NCBI RefSeq assembly: GCF_019059575.1
Contig: NW_024882755.1
Coordinates: 124,001 to 188,000 of the forward strand
DNA length: 64,000 nt
Reading direction: 5' to 3'
Source of the DNA: Amphibalanus amphitrite
Lineage: Eukaryota; Arthropoda; Thecostraca; Balanomorpha; Balanidae
A program made the translations under genes and the position numbers. Each line of letters starts with the position of its first letter. Positions within the stretch are counted from its first letter, which is position 1. Positions 46,501 to 61,500 of the stretch are shown here, piece after piece. The notes under the pieces were generated by a model. That model was not told where the DNA came from. It worked only from the letters and a program-made list of their open reading frames with translations, and ran no database searches.

Positions 46501-49500
46501 GATTAGCTACTGGCTGTTTTGCCTTTCACGAATTGAAACCTGTAGGACGCTGTTGTTGTGACGCCAACCTCAAATCTAAATGAGCATCGGCGTTGTGTCT
46601 TTGTTCATTGCGAAATCATTCCGTGCACTTGCACCAAGTGCCAACGCACATACTACATCCGTCGCCTCAAGCCGTTCCAACCCTGTCTCAGCCCGCACCA
46701 CTCGCCAACGCGCGCCGGAAGCGGCAGCCCGTTCGGGCGTTGCGGGGCGCCCTGCCCGTGAGAACCGGCGGCGGTCCGCGTACGCTCGGCTGACGCTGGC
46801 GGCTCCTGTTCCGCCGCCGGTGTCTCCCCCGAGTGGGCGGACTCAGGCCTTGTAGCCCGGTCAGCGGTCGGTGGAGGGATGGGTCGGTCCCCACTGGTCG
46901 GAGGGGAGAGGGCAGCTTCCGGTCGTGGTGGGAGATCGGTGTGGAGCTGGGGTTTGGGGTTTGTTGATGTGGTGGGGTGATAGGCGAGTTTGAAAACGCT
47001 GCGGTCGCCGCTTGTTATGCTGGGTGTGTGAAAGGAAGGGAGTTACGATCTGGAGGGTAGGTGAACGAATCGAGAGTAAAAATGAAACGGTGCGGATTGT
47101 GGCAGATGGATGTAACCGAGCATCATGCCAGTTGATATGTCGAATTCGGTCTGTTTTCCGCTCATATGTCTCACCGCAAGGCGCAATGGATTGTTTGGGA
47201 TAGAAAATGCCATGCACACTGCTCATTTCTGCATGTTTATCAGTTCATTCTGGCTTGGAGCAAAGTCTTGTGAGTAGGCGCACATCGCTCAAGGCTCAGA
47301 GGAGGTATATCACACCTCACGTGAACGAGTGCAGATGATATAATCAGTCATCCTTTTCGTGGCAATCCTTCAAAGTGATGATGTAACCCTATCTTAGAGC
47401 CTACTCAAGTTTTATAAACAACACCTACAAATAAATCAGTTAATTGTGACTTTCGACAGTCCGTGCATTCGTAACGAAAATTGCTGACATTCCACATGTC
47501 CATGTTTCCGTCCCTCGTCCGTCCGTCCGTCCATCCCTTTGTGCGCAGTTAACGTGTCCACTGTCCACGCTCCCGTCATTCTGTTCTGTCCGTCAGCATT
47601 GTCTCTCATCTGCCACCCGGCTATAACTCCTGACCTTTCGTCGCCCGGCCCACTGACCGATGCCCTTCCCCGTGTCGTGAATCTCTGGGTGTGCCCTGAC
47701 GGCCGGCTCTGCCCTGTTGCAGAACAAGGTGTCAGCTGCGGAAAAATCCTACAGCGATTCCCTGTCACCGACTGGGATGACACCGCCTTCATCGATGGCA
47801 TCGAGCTGGTGAGTCGCGTCTGTTTGTCTGTCATCAGGGCTGGGCGTCGTGTCCTGTACGCATGGGGACGGGGAACTGACTGCCTTGTCCGAATCGGAAA
47901 TGAGGAACTGTCTTCTCCGACTCGGGTCCGAGCGGGAAGCAGGTGCAGCGACGGGAACTGTCTGGTACTGTTGGTTGGGCTTCAGTACACAGAGCCGTGG
48001 CCACAGAGCGGTGGCGGCAGTGGCTCTGGGTGAAGTTACTCGCGACAAGAGCTGTAGAATGTAGGATCACAGGTGTTTCAGTCAGGCCATGGCGGCGCCC
48101 GTCACGGAAGTTCACTGACTGTAGCTGAGTGTATCTCCCCGATCCCGTCACGGGATATTCCGGAGTGTGTCTCCCGTCACGGGATAGTTCAATATCCGTA
48201 GATGAGTGTGTCGCCACGTCCTGGGGCAGTTTCAACAACTAACTCGCCACGTCCCCTCTCATGTCTGAGCGTAACCCTCCGTCACGGCACAGTAAGCCAC
48301 CCGCGCCTGAGTCTGTCCCCCCGTCACGGGATAGTCGGCCTACCGCGCCTGACGCCGGCTGTCGTTACACTGTGATGAATGATGCCGACGGATGGGATGG
48401 TCGGATCGGCTTTGTTTATGTTATGTGACTGGGGCCTGTCCGCCGCCCGCGCCGCAGACTGGAATGATATCATCATTCATTTCCTTTATCACTCATGGTA
48501 GAAATATGTCAGTGCTGTGAGCCATTTTGGATTCTTTTTCAAACATTTATTAAAATGCCATGTTTTTGTTATTTTTTCATTGATTGCTATTGATATTAAA
48601 ACCTGTATTTAACTCGTTCCTTCAAAATTTTCAAAAAATTCCTTCGCATTCTTGAGCTCTGCCATAGATCTCTGCATAGCGGTGTACGGTTCAGCGTTAC
48701 GCACTCGTGCGGTGCTCGTGCAATCACATCCAGTGTCTGTGATAACTCATATACGAGCATTGCCTTATGCCTAGCCTCCATACTGGGAAAAGGAGCGGTA
48801 GAACTTCTGGAAGCGGTGTCTGTGGTTTTTCAGTATATTGGTGCCGTACCTCATGATAAGGGGTGACTGGCAAAAGCAGTGCAAAGTTGAAACTTTTCGA
48901 TTTGCTGGTGCGACAAAAGTTTTTTTTTACTGTTTGTTCATTGTTGGGTTCTAAGCAGGTTTATGTGATTCGTTCGTTCTCAGATGAATTCCTCTGGTTA
49001 TTAGCCAACGGCTTTCTGTCTCGGAGATCGCTCAGTAACGTTTGTTGTTGGTTGTTCACTTTCCTCTGGTGATAACATTCTCAGGAATGGTTAGGTGCCA
49101 GCTATAGTAAAGCAATCTTGCCAGCTAACAGCTGCAGTCCGTGACCCATTCCCATGCATTTTGTATAGAATGGTGACACGGATGTTGCCGTTGACCTGCC
49201 GGATCGAACCGCTTTAGTCTCTTGTGTTTGTAATCAAATAATTGAGGACTCGCCTCACCTGAAATATTGCCGCGATCGTTTTCGGCTTCGAAACGTATTG
49301 TTGCTGACTCATGCAAGTCATCTTAGTAAGCTGTTGGGCCCGGTAAACTGGTAGTGGGCACACTGTTTTGTTCCAACTTCATTTCCGTTTGGGAGGCCGA
49401 AACGCTAGTGGTAATTAGTTTTTGCATGCTAGTGTTGTGGAGGGAATAGAGCTCTAGCGCTGTTCATGCTAGGTGACCGAGCACTGACCATTTGAAGGGT

Positions 49501-52500
49501 TGCCCCGTTTTGTTGACATTATGTTCGATAGTTAGTCTGCTCAAAAGCTTGAGCACTGTCAACAGCTTTTTGTACCACGCCACGCATCGTAGTTCTTTCT
49601 AGAAGACATACATTTGTGTGGGTCTTTTTAAAACACATGATTCCTGTTATTCACCTCAATGACCATTATAAGGGCTGCCAAATTACAGCAACGGTATACA
49701 AGTGTTTTGTCACGGACACTAATTATCCCAGTAAATGTTTATCACCCCGTCACCATTCGGCGTGTCCGGCCGCCCCGGTACCATGGCCGAGTCTCCTTGA
49801 GGAGTCGGTGAGTCAGACTCTGAGTCTGCTGCTCGCGGCATTAGGCGCGTTCCACTTGGCTCGTCACACTGATGACTCCGTGCGGCACCGCTCTGCTGGC
49901 CTGCCCAATTTTCCGCCGCGGGCCATCGCGCAGCGTGCGGCTGGCGACAGATAAATGTACGGCGAAATGAGTGGAAATGCCGGGAGAGCGGTATGGAGAG
50001 ATGACTGAATTCGGGGGCGGGGCGGGCTGTCACGGGGCGACGAGCCCAGGAAGTACGTCTGTCTCTTGGTGTGGGCCTCGGACGATGTCTGTCTGTTCTG
50101 CCTGTTGCCGTAAATTATTGGTTTTGCCCTGAGAGGCTCCGGAATGATGTAGTCCCCGGTGGTAATGTAAGTGAAAGGTTGTAATTTGTGTGGTACTGCC
50201 GAGCTTGATGGCATGTGGATTGTGGGCTCCATTTGCGGTATCTAGCGCTATTCGAGATTTCGAATGCCTCTGTTTGGCTGGAGTGCTTCTGCAGACTGTA
50301 AGGGAATGGCTTAGTTGTGTAAGTTATCATCCATGTGCGACGACTGTGTTATGTGTGACTCGAATGTTGCCGTATTTTACTTCATGTTTATATGCGATTT
50401 TTTATAATGGGCTTCAAATAGAATTCACAGGTAGTGCAAACTGCCAAGAGATAATTTCATCAAACTATATCGTTCTTATTACATCTTATAGTTCCTGTTC
50501 TGCATTAATGGTCATTTCTCCTTCATTGCTCCATAATAGGCACAATATTTACAGACTAATTACCAAGTTAATACTCATCTACGTAAAAGCATAGACAAGC
50601 ACACTGCAAGTGACATTCCATTTCGAGCGGTGATTGAACTGCCACCTTCCTTGACAGCGCTCTTCGTTTCTGGGCTGAATCTGAACCCGCGACAGGGGTC
50701 ATTGACTGCCCCAGTCTGGTATCGCTCTCTTCTCGTTACTCTGCATTGCTGGCAGGGCTGCACGCACGGCAGACCGTAGACTGTGGTTTAGTGGAGTGTG
50801 GTCTGTGGTCGGCGCAATTGGCGTAATTCGCTCCCACGTCGCCGTTTTCACCTGTTCTACGGGCGGCGCGGTCGGTGTTGGCCGTTGCTGACATCCTACT
50901 GTAATATGGAGCGGGACATCTTCGTGTTCTATCGAGCTATTTTCTGTTTGCTAGGAGGAGGAAATAGGGACTTGGGTCACAATCGTCACACTTCAAACAT
51001 GCGTTGTTACCAGTCATTGATTCAGGGAGGTGCGCTAGCTTCCTCGAACGTTTTCATCGGTATCGTTTTTGAGTTTTCTATCTCACCTGCTAATATTTCT
51101 TTTGCACGGTATAAAAAACTCACATTATTCCATCACTTTTTAGACCCTTGCTCCGCTCCCTCATACTTCACTTAGCATAACACATTTACAATCGTCACAT
51201 GAAATACCAGAACCATCATTCCGCGTACTGTACCGCTCGTATGCTTTCATCTACATTGTTAATCAGAGCGTTATCCACGTCTCGCGAATCCCATCTGCTC
51301 TTTCACTAACCACATTACCACAACTCGTATCTGACACGTCTCTCTGCCGTTCCGTTTCAGTTCTGCCAGCCACAGGGCTGGGCGCTCTCCACCGAGCGTC
51401 TGGAGCCGCGCTTCTTCGTCTCTGTTCTCACAGACGTGGATGCCGAGCGACACTACTGCGCTTGTCTCACGTTCAACGAGACGGTCACCATCCAGCCCAG
51501 CAAGCCAGTCGATGAGGTGGGTCCACCGCTCGCCGCCGCGCGCGCCCGGAAAATGACAGGGAGGAGCACAACGGTCCCGTCACGAAACTGTGGATTGTGG
51601 ACAGGATAAGGCTACCTTCATTCATGGCGGAATCTTGGAAAGGCCGTGGGTTTTGTGGCTCGTGGTGGGCACTGGCAAATTGGTTTGGGAGATTTAGGGG
51701 GTTAAAATGCTTCGGTAGCCTAGCTAAGTGTGCCAAGGGGAGATACGAGATTCTAGTGGGCGGACCCGACTCATAACGGAATTATTTACTATTCCCGCCC
51801 CTCCCCCGCTCTAAGACAGTTACTTCGCCCAGTCCTCCTCCACTGTATTACCGCCTCGAGGAGGTTACCTCCTCACTCTGTATGACGGAGTTACATGTCT
51901 CTCGCCCCTGAAAGAGGTGTGGGCTCTGACTGACGTGGCTTCAGTAACGGCTCTAATCGCGCCGGCGCGGCGCTGCTGTTTGATTTGGGTGGCCGGCGCG
52001 TGGTGCGGCGCCGGTGTCGGTAGCTTTCAGCACCCTGCCCTCTGCGGTAATGACTGGCGGATGTTTATTATCTTTATCCGATCTAACGCGCTCATTACAC
52101 ACGCTGCGCCTGTAATAGCCGGTGGCGAGAGAGGGTTCTCGCTGTGGTCTGGATACGGTTAGATAGGCCAATCTAATTGGTAGGGCTGTGACGCGTGAGT
52201 CATCATCTTTGCTAGTCATCTTATTTACAGCGTGAACGTCGCCGCTCCAACCCACGCCGGTTCTGTCACTCCACTAATCAATTTCCTCCGTTTTCTTGCA
52301 CTGTAACGGTCCAATTCTCGTGTGTCTGCACTGTTTCCCTCGCACGACGCTCTGGAGCTGATCCAGAGCCGGCATGTGTCCGCCCTCGCCTGACTCCAGC
52401 CCGGCCCAGCCCGGCCCGGCGCCCCTCCGCTCTGCCCCCGGGCCGATCACGCTGCCGCTAACCGGTTCACAGGCCGACCAGGGGCGGTGCGGCGACCGAC

Positions 52501-55500
52501 AACCTCTGTTTGCCTGGACAGGGCTGGTTGGTGGGTGTGGGCAGGCCGGGGCAGGGCTGGATTGGGGTGTTTTTACCGGTGCAGTGTGAGCCAGTGGGCA
52601 TGCTGACTCTTTTACCGGTGTGGGCATGGTGATTTTGTCGCCTGTATGAGGTGGGGTGGGATACGTTTGTAGGTAATAGTGTGGCATTGCAAAGTTTAGA
52701 TAGGTATTGGTGGGGACTGCAGCCTCGCCCTCATGCGCCTGATTCGTTCTGTACGTTGGTGTGGGCGTGCATTAATTCGCTTTTGTAAGGCATTCAAGTA
52801 CCACTGACATATCTCATATTTTGTTTGTGTTGCTTTTCCCTTTCACTGGCGTTGCCAGCACTCAACATTTCGTTCCTTCTCCGGTCAAATTTTAGCTGTG
52901 CTCTGGTTCTGACGTCTGGTGCTCGAACGCCGTCTTCTTCAGACGGCTGGGTTCTGTCGGCACTGAGGAGAGGGGAGGGGCACTGAGCCCGTGAAGGTCG
53001 ATTGAGGGAACTGGTAGAGCTGCCACTTTTTCACAGCCGTCCAGCCCGGTCACGCGGTTTTTGGTCCGAGTTGTTGACCACCAGTCGTGTGGTAATGACT
53101 GTAATGACGAAAGTAGCTGATCAGACTTAACGAATGGGATAAATAATGCGTAAGCATAGGCTATCTTTGTCCTCTCTGCCTTGCGAAGGGAAACCCTGAA
53201 CTCTGCGGGTCGAAGTATCGTTTTGCGATTACGTCGAGTGTGTGTCTGCGGACTTTGTTTGCACCAGTCCTTGGCCTTTGCAGTCTCAGTCGGACAGATA
53301 TCGTACGCTATCTCGCCGACACTTGTGAGTAACTTCCTTCCTACCGTCCCCCGCCTGCCTGTCCAGCGCAGCGGAAGGATGTTGATATCACCGTCCAACT
53401 CTGTCCCGTGATCGTCGTTGTGTAATGGTGCGGTTACACCTCCCATACCCAGCACTTCCGTCCCCCTGTGGTCGCTGTCCTACTCCTCGCCTCCCCCTGC
53501 CAAATCTGGAGGAGCGCCAGCCAACGATTGTTCGCCCATTGAACACGCCGGGGTGGGCGGGGGAGTGGTGGGGGCCGGGACTCCGCGCCTGGCTGATTGA
53601 TTATTCGCCAGAGCGGGCGATGGCTCTCACAAGATGAGATCGGGCGCTATTCTTGGTGGGTGCTCTGCTTTGAGATTGAAAATTTGAAATTGAAATGGAT
53701 AATAGAGTCCTACATCTCCTACGTGCCTACACATTTGGAATAATGATTGTTATGTTCGCTTGTGGTATAAATTGTCTCATTTACCATTTGGTGCAAACTG
53801 CAGAGGATGATTGTCTAATTGCAATTTGGTGGTGCAAAAGGCAAGAGTGGTTGAGCTGAGCGAGGAAAATTGTCGAGCTGACAGCATGACGTATGACGGC
53901 GGGGCCGGCGAGGGGCGAGTCACAGAGCTGCATTGAAACCTCACTGGTGTCTGTCGCGATAACCCCGTGTGTCAGTGTGCGTCCTGCACCGCTGCAGGGG
54001 GACCCAAATAAGGACCGACAGTACCAACTCGGTCAGGGGTGAGGTCCCGATACGGACCGACTTTCTCGGACCGAATGGACCGCCCTTCGGTCCGCGGCCG
54101 GGTTTTGCAACTGCAGCTGAGTTGGCAGCGCTCCAAACGCGACCGGACGGCGTGCGGTGAGGAGCGGTGCCCGATGGGGAATGACGCGTGCTGCCGTGTG
54201 CAAAAGACGATAACATAATCGATGAGCCGGGGACGAGTGGCGATGTCCCAGAGACAGACAGATGAGTTCGGAAGATGTTAATATCGGAAAAGGATATGCC
54301 AGGTCCACTCATTGAGAGAATCACCAATGCCAAACATTTTTTTTTCAGTGGGGTGGTGCTGCTGGTGCAATATGCTGTTTGCTCTTGGCTCCTTTATAAC
54401 ATTTTTTTTATTGTGGTTAGGTTTTTTGCTAAGGTGATTTCCTAGAGTCTGCACAGCGGACCTTTATTTTGAACCTTGGAATGCCTTTATATGCATACTC
54501 GTTATGCATTTGATATGCACTGACTTTCAAACAGCACGCAGAGTCTAATCTGAGTCTGGCCGCGAACTTCACTGATCCGTTTTTGCTGCTGATCTCACTG
54601 AATCAAAAAGCCACCATCAGGTCTGAATACCAATGTGCGCTGGGAACTCTGACAGCGGTCAACATGTGGTGGCATATCGATGATGACTGTTATCGATGAG
54701 TGTCGATAAACGTATCGACTGCCCTGTCTGACCTCTCCCGTCGGAATGACCCCGGGCGCGGCCGGCCGACTCGTTTGAATGCTGCGCGGGGGCAGAGGTG
54801 TAAGGTGGGCGGGGTAGGGAGGGGAGGGGCTGGGTGCGATCGACAGCTCTGCTGAATGGCAGGTGTCCAACAGCGGCTCAGCCGGGCCAACTGATCAACC
54901 TTCAGAGGAAGGGGTCAGTGAGCTCGAAGAACTCAGTCACTCACTGAGAAAAAAAATTATTCCCCTGGAACACCTTTAAGGGTGTGTACCAAACTGCACC
55001 TCGCTGGGGTGTCAGACGGGTGTCACTTTTGACACCAATACAGGTGTCATTGGGAATGAAACACCGGGTGTCTGACACCCTTTTAGGTGTCTGACACCCT
55101 TTTGGGTGCACACCCAAAAGGGTGTCAGACACCCGGTGTTTGATTCCCAATGACACCTGTATTGGTGTCTAAAGTGACACCCGTCTGACACCCCAGCGAG
55201 GTGCAGTTTGGTACACACCCTTAAAGGTGTTACGAGAGTGTCCATTGGATGCCAAAAAAGGTGTCGACACATTCTTACATTTATTGGTTCAAACAGGCAT
55301 AGGTATCGCATACAAACATGACATTCCTATCTTGTATACAGCAACAAACTATAAAGTACAAAAAAAAAATATGGGCTCTATATTTATGGAGAAATCCAAT
55401 GAAAACTCACCGAAACACATCGGGTCCATTCACAGTGAGAAGTTGCTCGCATTTCAACAATGATAATTAACCGTCGATTATCTCCAACCAGATGTTATTC

Positions 55501-58500
55501 CGCAGTTCACTTGCTTTCGTTTCCATGGTGCAATGCTGTGTTGTCATCCTCACTCCAGACTTCAAATTTCACCGAGTACCGCCCGCCTCGTCATTTGAAT
55601 AAACACGGAGCAAGCTACAAATAAAAGCTAAACATTATCATTAACGCACAATCACTTGAAGAAGTACACTGCGAACAACGTTCGGCGCCACTATATCCAC
55701 ATAAATTCAAAAAAGCCCTGCCATCACTCACACCGCACACGCACCACGTGGCCAGCCGCCGCCAACTGAAATCTAACGGCTTTCCTGCAAGGTGGCGCTT
55801 TTTGATCTTCGCATGGTTGACGCCGTGACCGGCACACAAATGACGTCACACAATGCAGCTTGCTGATTGGGTAATGATTCAAACCACTGGACCTGCTGTG
55901 GTTTCTAGCAGTGCTACGGAGTCAGAGTCGGAGTCTGATGGAGTTGGCAGTTCTGGCCGGAATAGGAGTCCATTTTGGAAGACAGAGCGGGAGTCCGAGT
56001 CACTGAAAATCCGTTAGACACCGCATCCTTGGTTCCTAACACAAGTGACGTCAGAACAATTTATGTGATGATTTGGGTTCGAATACACGACAGCTTTCAA
56101 ACATTTCATGACTCATGCTGGAATGTTCCTCAACAAATGACAACACACGTGAAGGTATCACGAGGGTATCAGATCCCTTTTAAGGAACATTTTTTTACAC
56201 CTTTTGAAGTGTTGATGGTTTAGGGTGTTTGACACCCGAATGGATGTTGGTGTAGGCAGGGCTGCGGAGTCGATGGATTTTCAGTGACTCCGACTCCGAC
56301 TCCGACTCCGGCTTCCAAAAAACAACTCCGACTCCGACTCCGGGTAGAACTATCGACTCCGACCGACTCCAACTCCGACTCCCGACTCCGCAGCCCTGTC
56401 AGGTCTGCGGAGTCGATGGATTTTTCGGTGACTCCGACTCCGACTCCGGCTCCGGTTTCCAAAATCGACTCCGACTACGACTCCGACTCCGGTCAGAACT
56501 GTCGACTCCGACTCCGACTCCGACTCCGCAGCCCTGGGTGTAGGACACCCATTAATGTGTCGTTCTGAATCCCACGTGTGTTTAAAAGCGCGTTGCACTT
56601 GAAGGTTGTCATCGTGGTGTTGTACACCTCCATGATTCCCAAAACAACATTTTTGACACCAATCTGGGCGTTATATATGACACTGCAATGATGTCCGACA
56701 CCCGTGAGACACCCCATGGGAATATTTTTCCTCATTTTTTTCACGCTGTTTTTGGTGTCAGATCCTTTTGCAAGTGTCAATGTGACACCTCTAGCAGTGT
56801 CGGACACTTTTAACATTCCGCTTTAATAAATGGCAACACCTGTGAAGGCATCATAAGGGTGTCAGATGCTTTTAAAAGAACATTTTTGACACCTTTTAGG
56901 GTGTTTGATACCTTAGAGTGTTTGATACCCGGATGGGTGTGGGTGTCGGACACCTATTAAGGTGTCATGCTGAATCCCATTAAGGTATATCTAAACGCTC
57001 GCATGCGAACGAACACTTGAAAGGGTGTCATCGTGGTGTTGTACACCTTAATGATTCCCTAAACAGCATTTTTCAACACCAATCTGGGTGTTCGATGACA
57101 CCTCCAATGGTGTCTGACACCCGTAAAACACCCCTGGGGAATAATTTTTTTTCTCAGTGCTATGCGCCAATGTTCAGTTTCCAGTCTCAGCATTTTGTAC
57201 CCAGATCTAGTTATGCACACATAATTAAGATATGTCTCTGGAATTTAAATTGCAGCATATGCACGAGTGAGCGAGGCAGTATGCGAGTTGTGCATAATGC
57301 ATAGCGCTCCCAGCTCATTGAAGCGCCGCTCTGCCGCTACTCTCGTGTAGCTGACAGACGGGTCCGTCTCTCTCTAGTCACGTCGCGTCGGGCCGGGCTG
57401 GTCCGCACCCCGGTGAGCCTCACTCCGACCGTACTGCCTCTGCCGGCCCCGGCCCGAGCCACGCTGGGAGACTGAGTCGTGCACGTCATCAATAGAGACT
57501 GCCAGTCTGATCTATTCTACAGTCACGGCTGAGCTGGACTAGTATTGGGTCAGATCGATGCTATTTGATGGCCGGTGGACAGTGGATTGGACGTTGACAG
57601 CACCCGTCGCCGCTGGTCGGTGAACGGTGGAAGTGCAATGGTCTGGTGGGCGCTGGTTTTGGCGGTCCGTGGACGATGAGCTTTCGTCGGACGGTATGGG
57701 ACGGTGCATACCGAATGGTGGGTTGTATGGTGGGAGGGCAGACGTAACTATTGGTATGCAAGTTGTGGACTCCGGACGGCGCGTTGGATGAATGTCACAT
57801 CTCAACACTAGCGCCTAAATAAGCCCGATCCAGTGTCATACCGTACTACATACGCTACGACATTCTTAATGCACTATCGCACACGATAGCCGCTGACCTA
57901 TACGAGTGACATGTATCCCGGATGCCAAATAATTAGCATCACAATGGGCCCTGATCTGCTGGCACTCTCGCCGTGTCGTCCTCACGTATCCCCGCACAAT
58001 TTATGAGTCATGTGGCACTCTCGCGTCCGTGCTGGTCCCACCCTAATCTTGAGTCACCGATAGTTATCATCCCCCGTTGGGCGTTTTTCACCCACGTGTC
58101 TGTCACCGTTTCTGTCTATCTGAGTTCCTGTTGGGGTGACTGCAAGCTACAACCGCGAACCCTGGATGGTTGACGGGTCACATCGCTCCGAATCTGCCCC
58201 GGATTTCTCACCACAGACGTAGCTCCCATCCGGTATCACTCGTGCATGTTCCGTGCAACAGTGGCGACTGCGGCGACGGCGGCGGCATGCACCGTATGGT
58301 CAGCTCAGCTCACTGAGGGAGTGGTCAGTGTAGGCCTCTCAACAGGCATGTGGGGCCGGGGTGGGGGGGGGGGGGGGGGTGGAGGCTCACTGCAGGGGCA
58401 GATGCCGGTCTTGCACGCTTGTGAGAGTCGGCCACGGCCGAGTCGTGTTTGCATGTTTTGGGCGCATTTTTCAGGAGTGGAGAGACTGCAGACTTGTCCC

Positions 58501-61500
58501 TGTGTGCAGCCTTGAGCGCTGGCCCAGTTTTTGGTCCGTTCGAGCATATAACTTGCCTCCGTTGGGAGTTGAAATCCTCTCAAAGCTCGGTAGCCCTACC
58601 GACTGCCGGGACGATATTGTCTGATGTCGACACGTGCAAGTGTGCAGGACACCCGACCCGCGCATGGCTACCGGTGGTCATGTGATACCGTTGGCCTGAC
58701 AGTGGCAGGAGAGGGGGGGGGGGGGGACGTGTGTTGCAGCCCATGACGGAGGTTGTAGCGTGGCGTTGCAACGCACACGAAGCAGCTCGCTGCTGCTAGG
58801 GAGGGTGAAGTTTTGCGTTCTTGACCATTTCGAAGGCGGATGGATACTCATTCCCATTATCTGTTATCTAGGTTGACTTTTTTGCTGCTTTTGGGGCCAC
58901 GATGTGATTTCTCATGAACAGCCTCGATATTATTTACGGTTCATACGATAAATGTGCTTTCAAATTCCCCATTTCAGTCGTTACAAAAGTCAACATTCGC
59001 CTCCCATGACTCATTGCCACGTGGGCGGCCGTCTGTCCAGTGCAGTCGTCAGTCTGATGTGTTACCACCCCGCCCGCCCGGCCCTGGTGGCCCGTGGGGC
59101 TCCGCACGGCGTCGCCTGTGTCAGACGCCTCAGCCGCGCTCTGCCGAGTCAGACTGGGCTGGGGGCCGCGGTCGGGTCTGTGTTTAAACCATCCGGCGAA
59201 TGACTGATCTGACAAGCCAAATGCCAGTGGCACGCCGCGGCTCGCGGCACGCCGCGGCGGCGGCGGCGACAGGGCGGCAGCGGTGGTGGTTATGGTATGG
59301 TAGCCCAGGAACACGTGTATGCAGGCCCGCCTTTGGTCTGACACGGCACCTGTCTCTAAGGGCAGATGGTTTTTATCGACTACAGTCGCGCCGCACGCTG
59401 CTCTGTCCTATAAAGTGAGGGAGAGACAGGTTGATATGAGGTCTGGCGTGTGTGTTTTGCTACCCCTCCCCTCGCTAGGAAAACTGACTGTCTGGGCTAC
59501 GACCTGCGCCTGTGTTGTCCGCTTTGACAGGATTGGATTGAGACCAGGCTCGAGCCAAATGGGGATCATCAGGATCAGAGGATTAAATCCGATTGCCCCG
59601 GATCAGAGCAGATTTCAGTCGTTCGGTAGCCGCGGCGCGCGCACAGGACATCCAGCCCCTGTCCGTGGTTCGCGTCGCTCCGATGACTCAGTTTGTAAAC
59701 ACTGTGGTTCGTCTGGAAAGGGACAAGCCGCGCTACTCTCTGAAGCTCGACCACTATCTCAAACCGCCATAAAATGAAAGGCCGGGACTCTATCAGATTA
59801 TCCGCATAGCCACAGTAGCAGAGAGCTAACCGGTCGGGATCGTATTTTGCAAATGCAATCCAAAGAGAATGATGATCGATGTGTTGTTTCAAGACGTGAT
59901 CCCATTAAATCTGTTGTTTTCGTCATCCTCCATCGAATTTGACGGTCCCGTAACGAATAGTGATGGCCGGCGTCTGGGGAGTTGCTCACTGGTTTGGCCA
60001 TTGGTGTAATGATGTCCGATTCCCATTGTATGGTACTCTTATCTGATCTCTGTGGTAATAATGCCCGATGTATCCATACTAGTTACTCGACCCGTGTGGC
60101 CAGAACAGCACGGTCAAAGTCTCCCCAGCGCCGGGCGAACGACCCATGCCGTCCTCCCCGTGAGCTGAGCAGGACTGGCTGCGCAGGACTGAGTCAGCCT
60201 GTCTGTCGGCCGGCCTGCCGGTCTCGGTATCACGACACCAGCCAGTGATCGGTGGCCGCCCTAACGTCCCGTTCATCACAGAGATGAAATGGCCAGCCTC
60301 GGCTGTCAGCTACAGAAGGATATGTGAGATGCAGTCCATTCATTCGGTGCCGGCATACGAGCTGTGTTGCTGATGCTGTCTTTTTACGGATATCCTTGCG
60401 CAGTGTGCAGTGAGTGTGTAGCCGAAATTCGCCGGGGTTGTCTTATCGTCAGACATCGGTAATAGCAGAGTTCGGTGTTTTTGTCCCTTACCCGTATCGC
60501 GAGCTACTGATCCGTTCGTCTCAGAGGGCGTGCGAGATTGAATTTAAAGACTGATAGGCGATCGGCACGACTCCTTATATGCTCACGCACCTTGAAATTT
60601 TGCTAAGGGAGCGATGGATGCGACTGACTGGCATAAGCTAACCTCTGATGGCACGACGCGCTTTTTGACCTTTCTTGACCCGCGGAAAATATGCAAACCT
60701 CTCTGGATCACCGTTGACTCCTGCTGACATGACATAGCTATCTGACCCATGCTGGCCCTGCATACCCCCACTGACCACTGAACCATGCTGACCTCCACTG
60801 AACCATGCTGATCCGAGCTGACCTCTGCTGACCCCCCCCCCCCCCTCTGCCCGCAGGAGGAGGAGACCTTCAGTGGCGAGAGGAACGGCCTGCAGCGTCT
60901 GCCGACCATCACCCACCACAGCGTCATGTACGCACCCAAGGCGCTGGTGCTCGTCTCGCGACTGGACTACTTCGTCACATTCCGGGTGAGTGTCCGCCCT
61001 CCTCTCCCCCGGCTGTGACCCCACGCTGTGCCGTCCCCCTCCTGTGACCCCCGCGGTGGGGGTGGAGGACTAGGCACGCGCCCTTCCGGCCCCCGCCGCG
61101 TCGGACGTGCCGGGTGGACACGGCTGGTGTTAAAGGCGCATTGCGTGACAGCTAATGGAGGATTTATGACTTCCTCGCACTGTGAGGGGTTGTGCTGCAT
61201 GTCGCGCTTGTTTAAATGGAGGGATTTAGTTCACTTTGGTGTTTGATTATGAGCTTATTCAAATTGAAATATGCAAATGTTAAATCTCAGTGATTGCTGC
61301 AGTGCCCCCAAGCATCCGACCGATAGTACAATTTATCGATGGCATCACCGAATGAGTTGCGCTCCAGAATCGACGTCAATGCGACTTTTCCTCACACCAG
61401 AGCTTATGAACGCCACAACTCGCTCTTGCTGAGACCGGCAAGTCGGGTCGCATGCTTTGAAACATGAACGTTTTCGACGCTAAACCAAAGCAACACTCAA

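Larger units (their letters stand above)
54942..57159. mobile_element. DNA element with GGTGTC/GACACC palindromes, 2218 bp
   Basis: A perfect 24-bp inverted end starting CACTGAGAAAAAAAATTA is found at 54942 and, inverted, ending at 57159. Next to the left end is a 262-bp near-perfect inverted repeat; near the right end (about 56560-57145) are many GGTGTC and GACACC motifs in both orientations. No transposase. Target duplication unclear (perhaps CT). A hAT-like MITE is nested inside. I cannot assign the superfamily. Confidence 0.75.
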
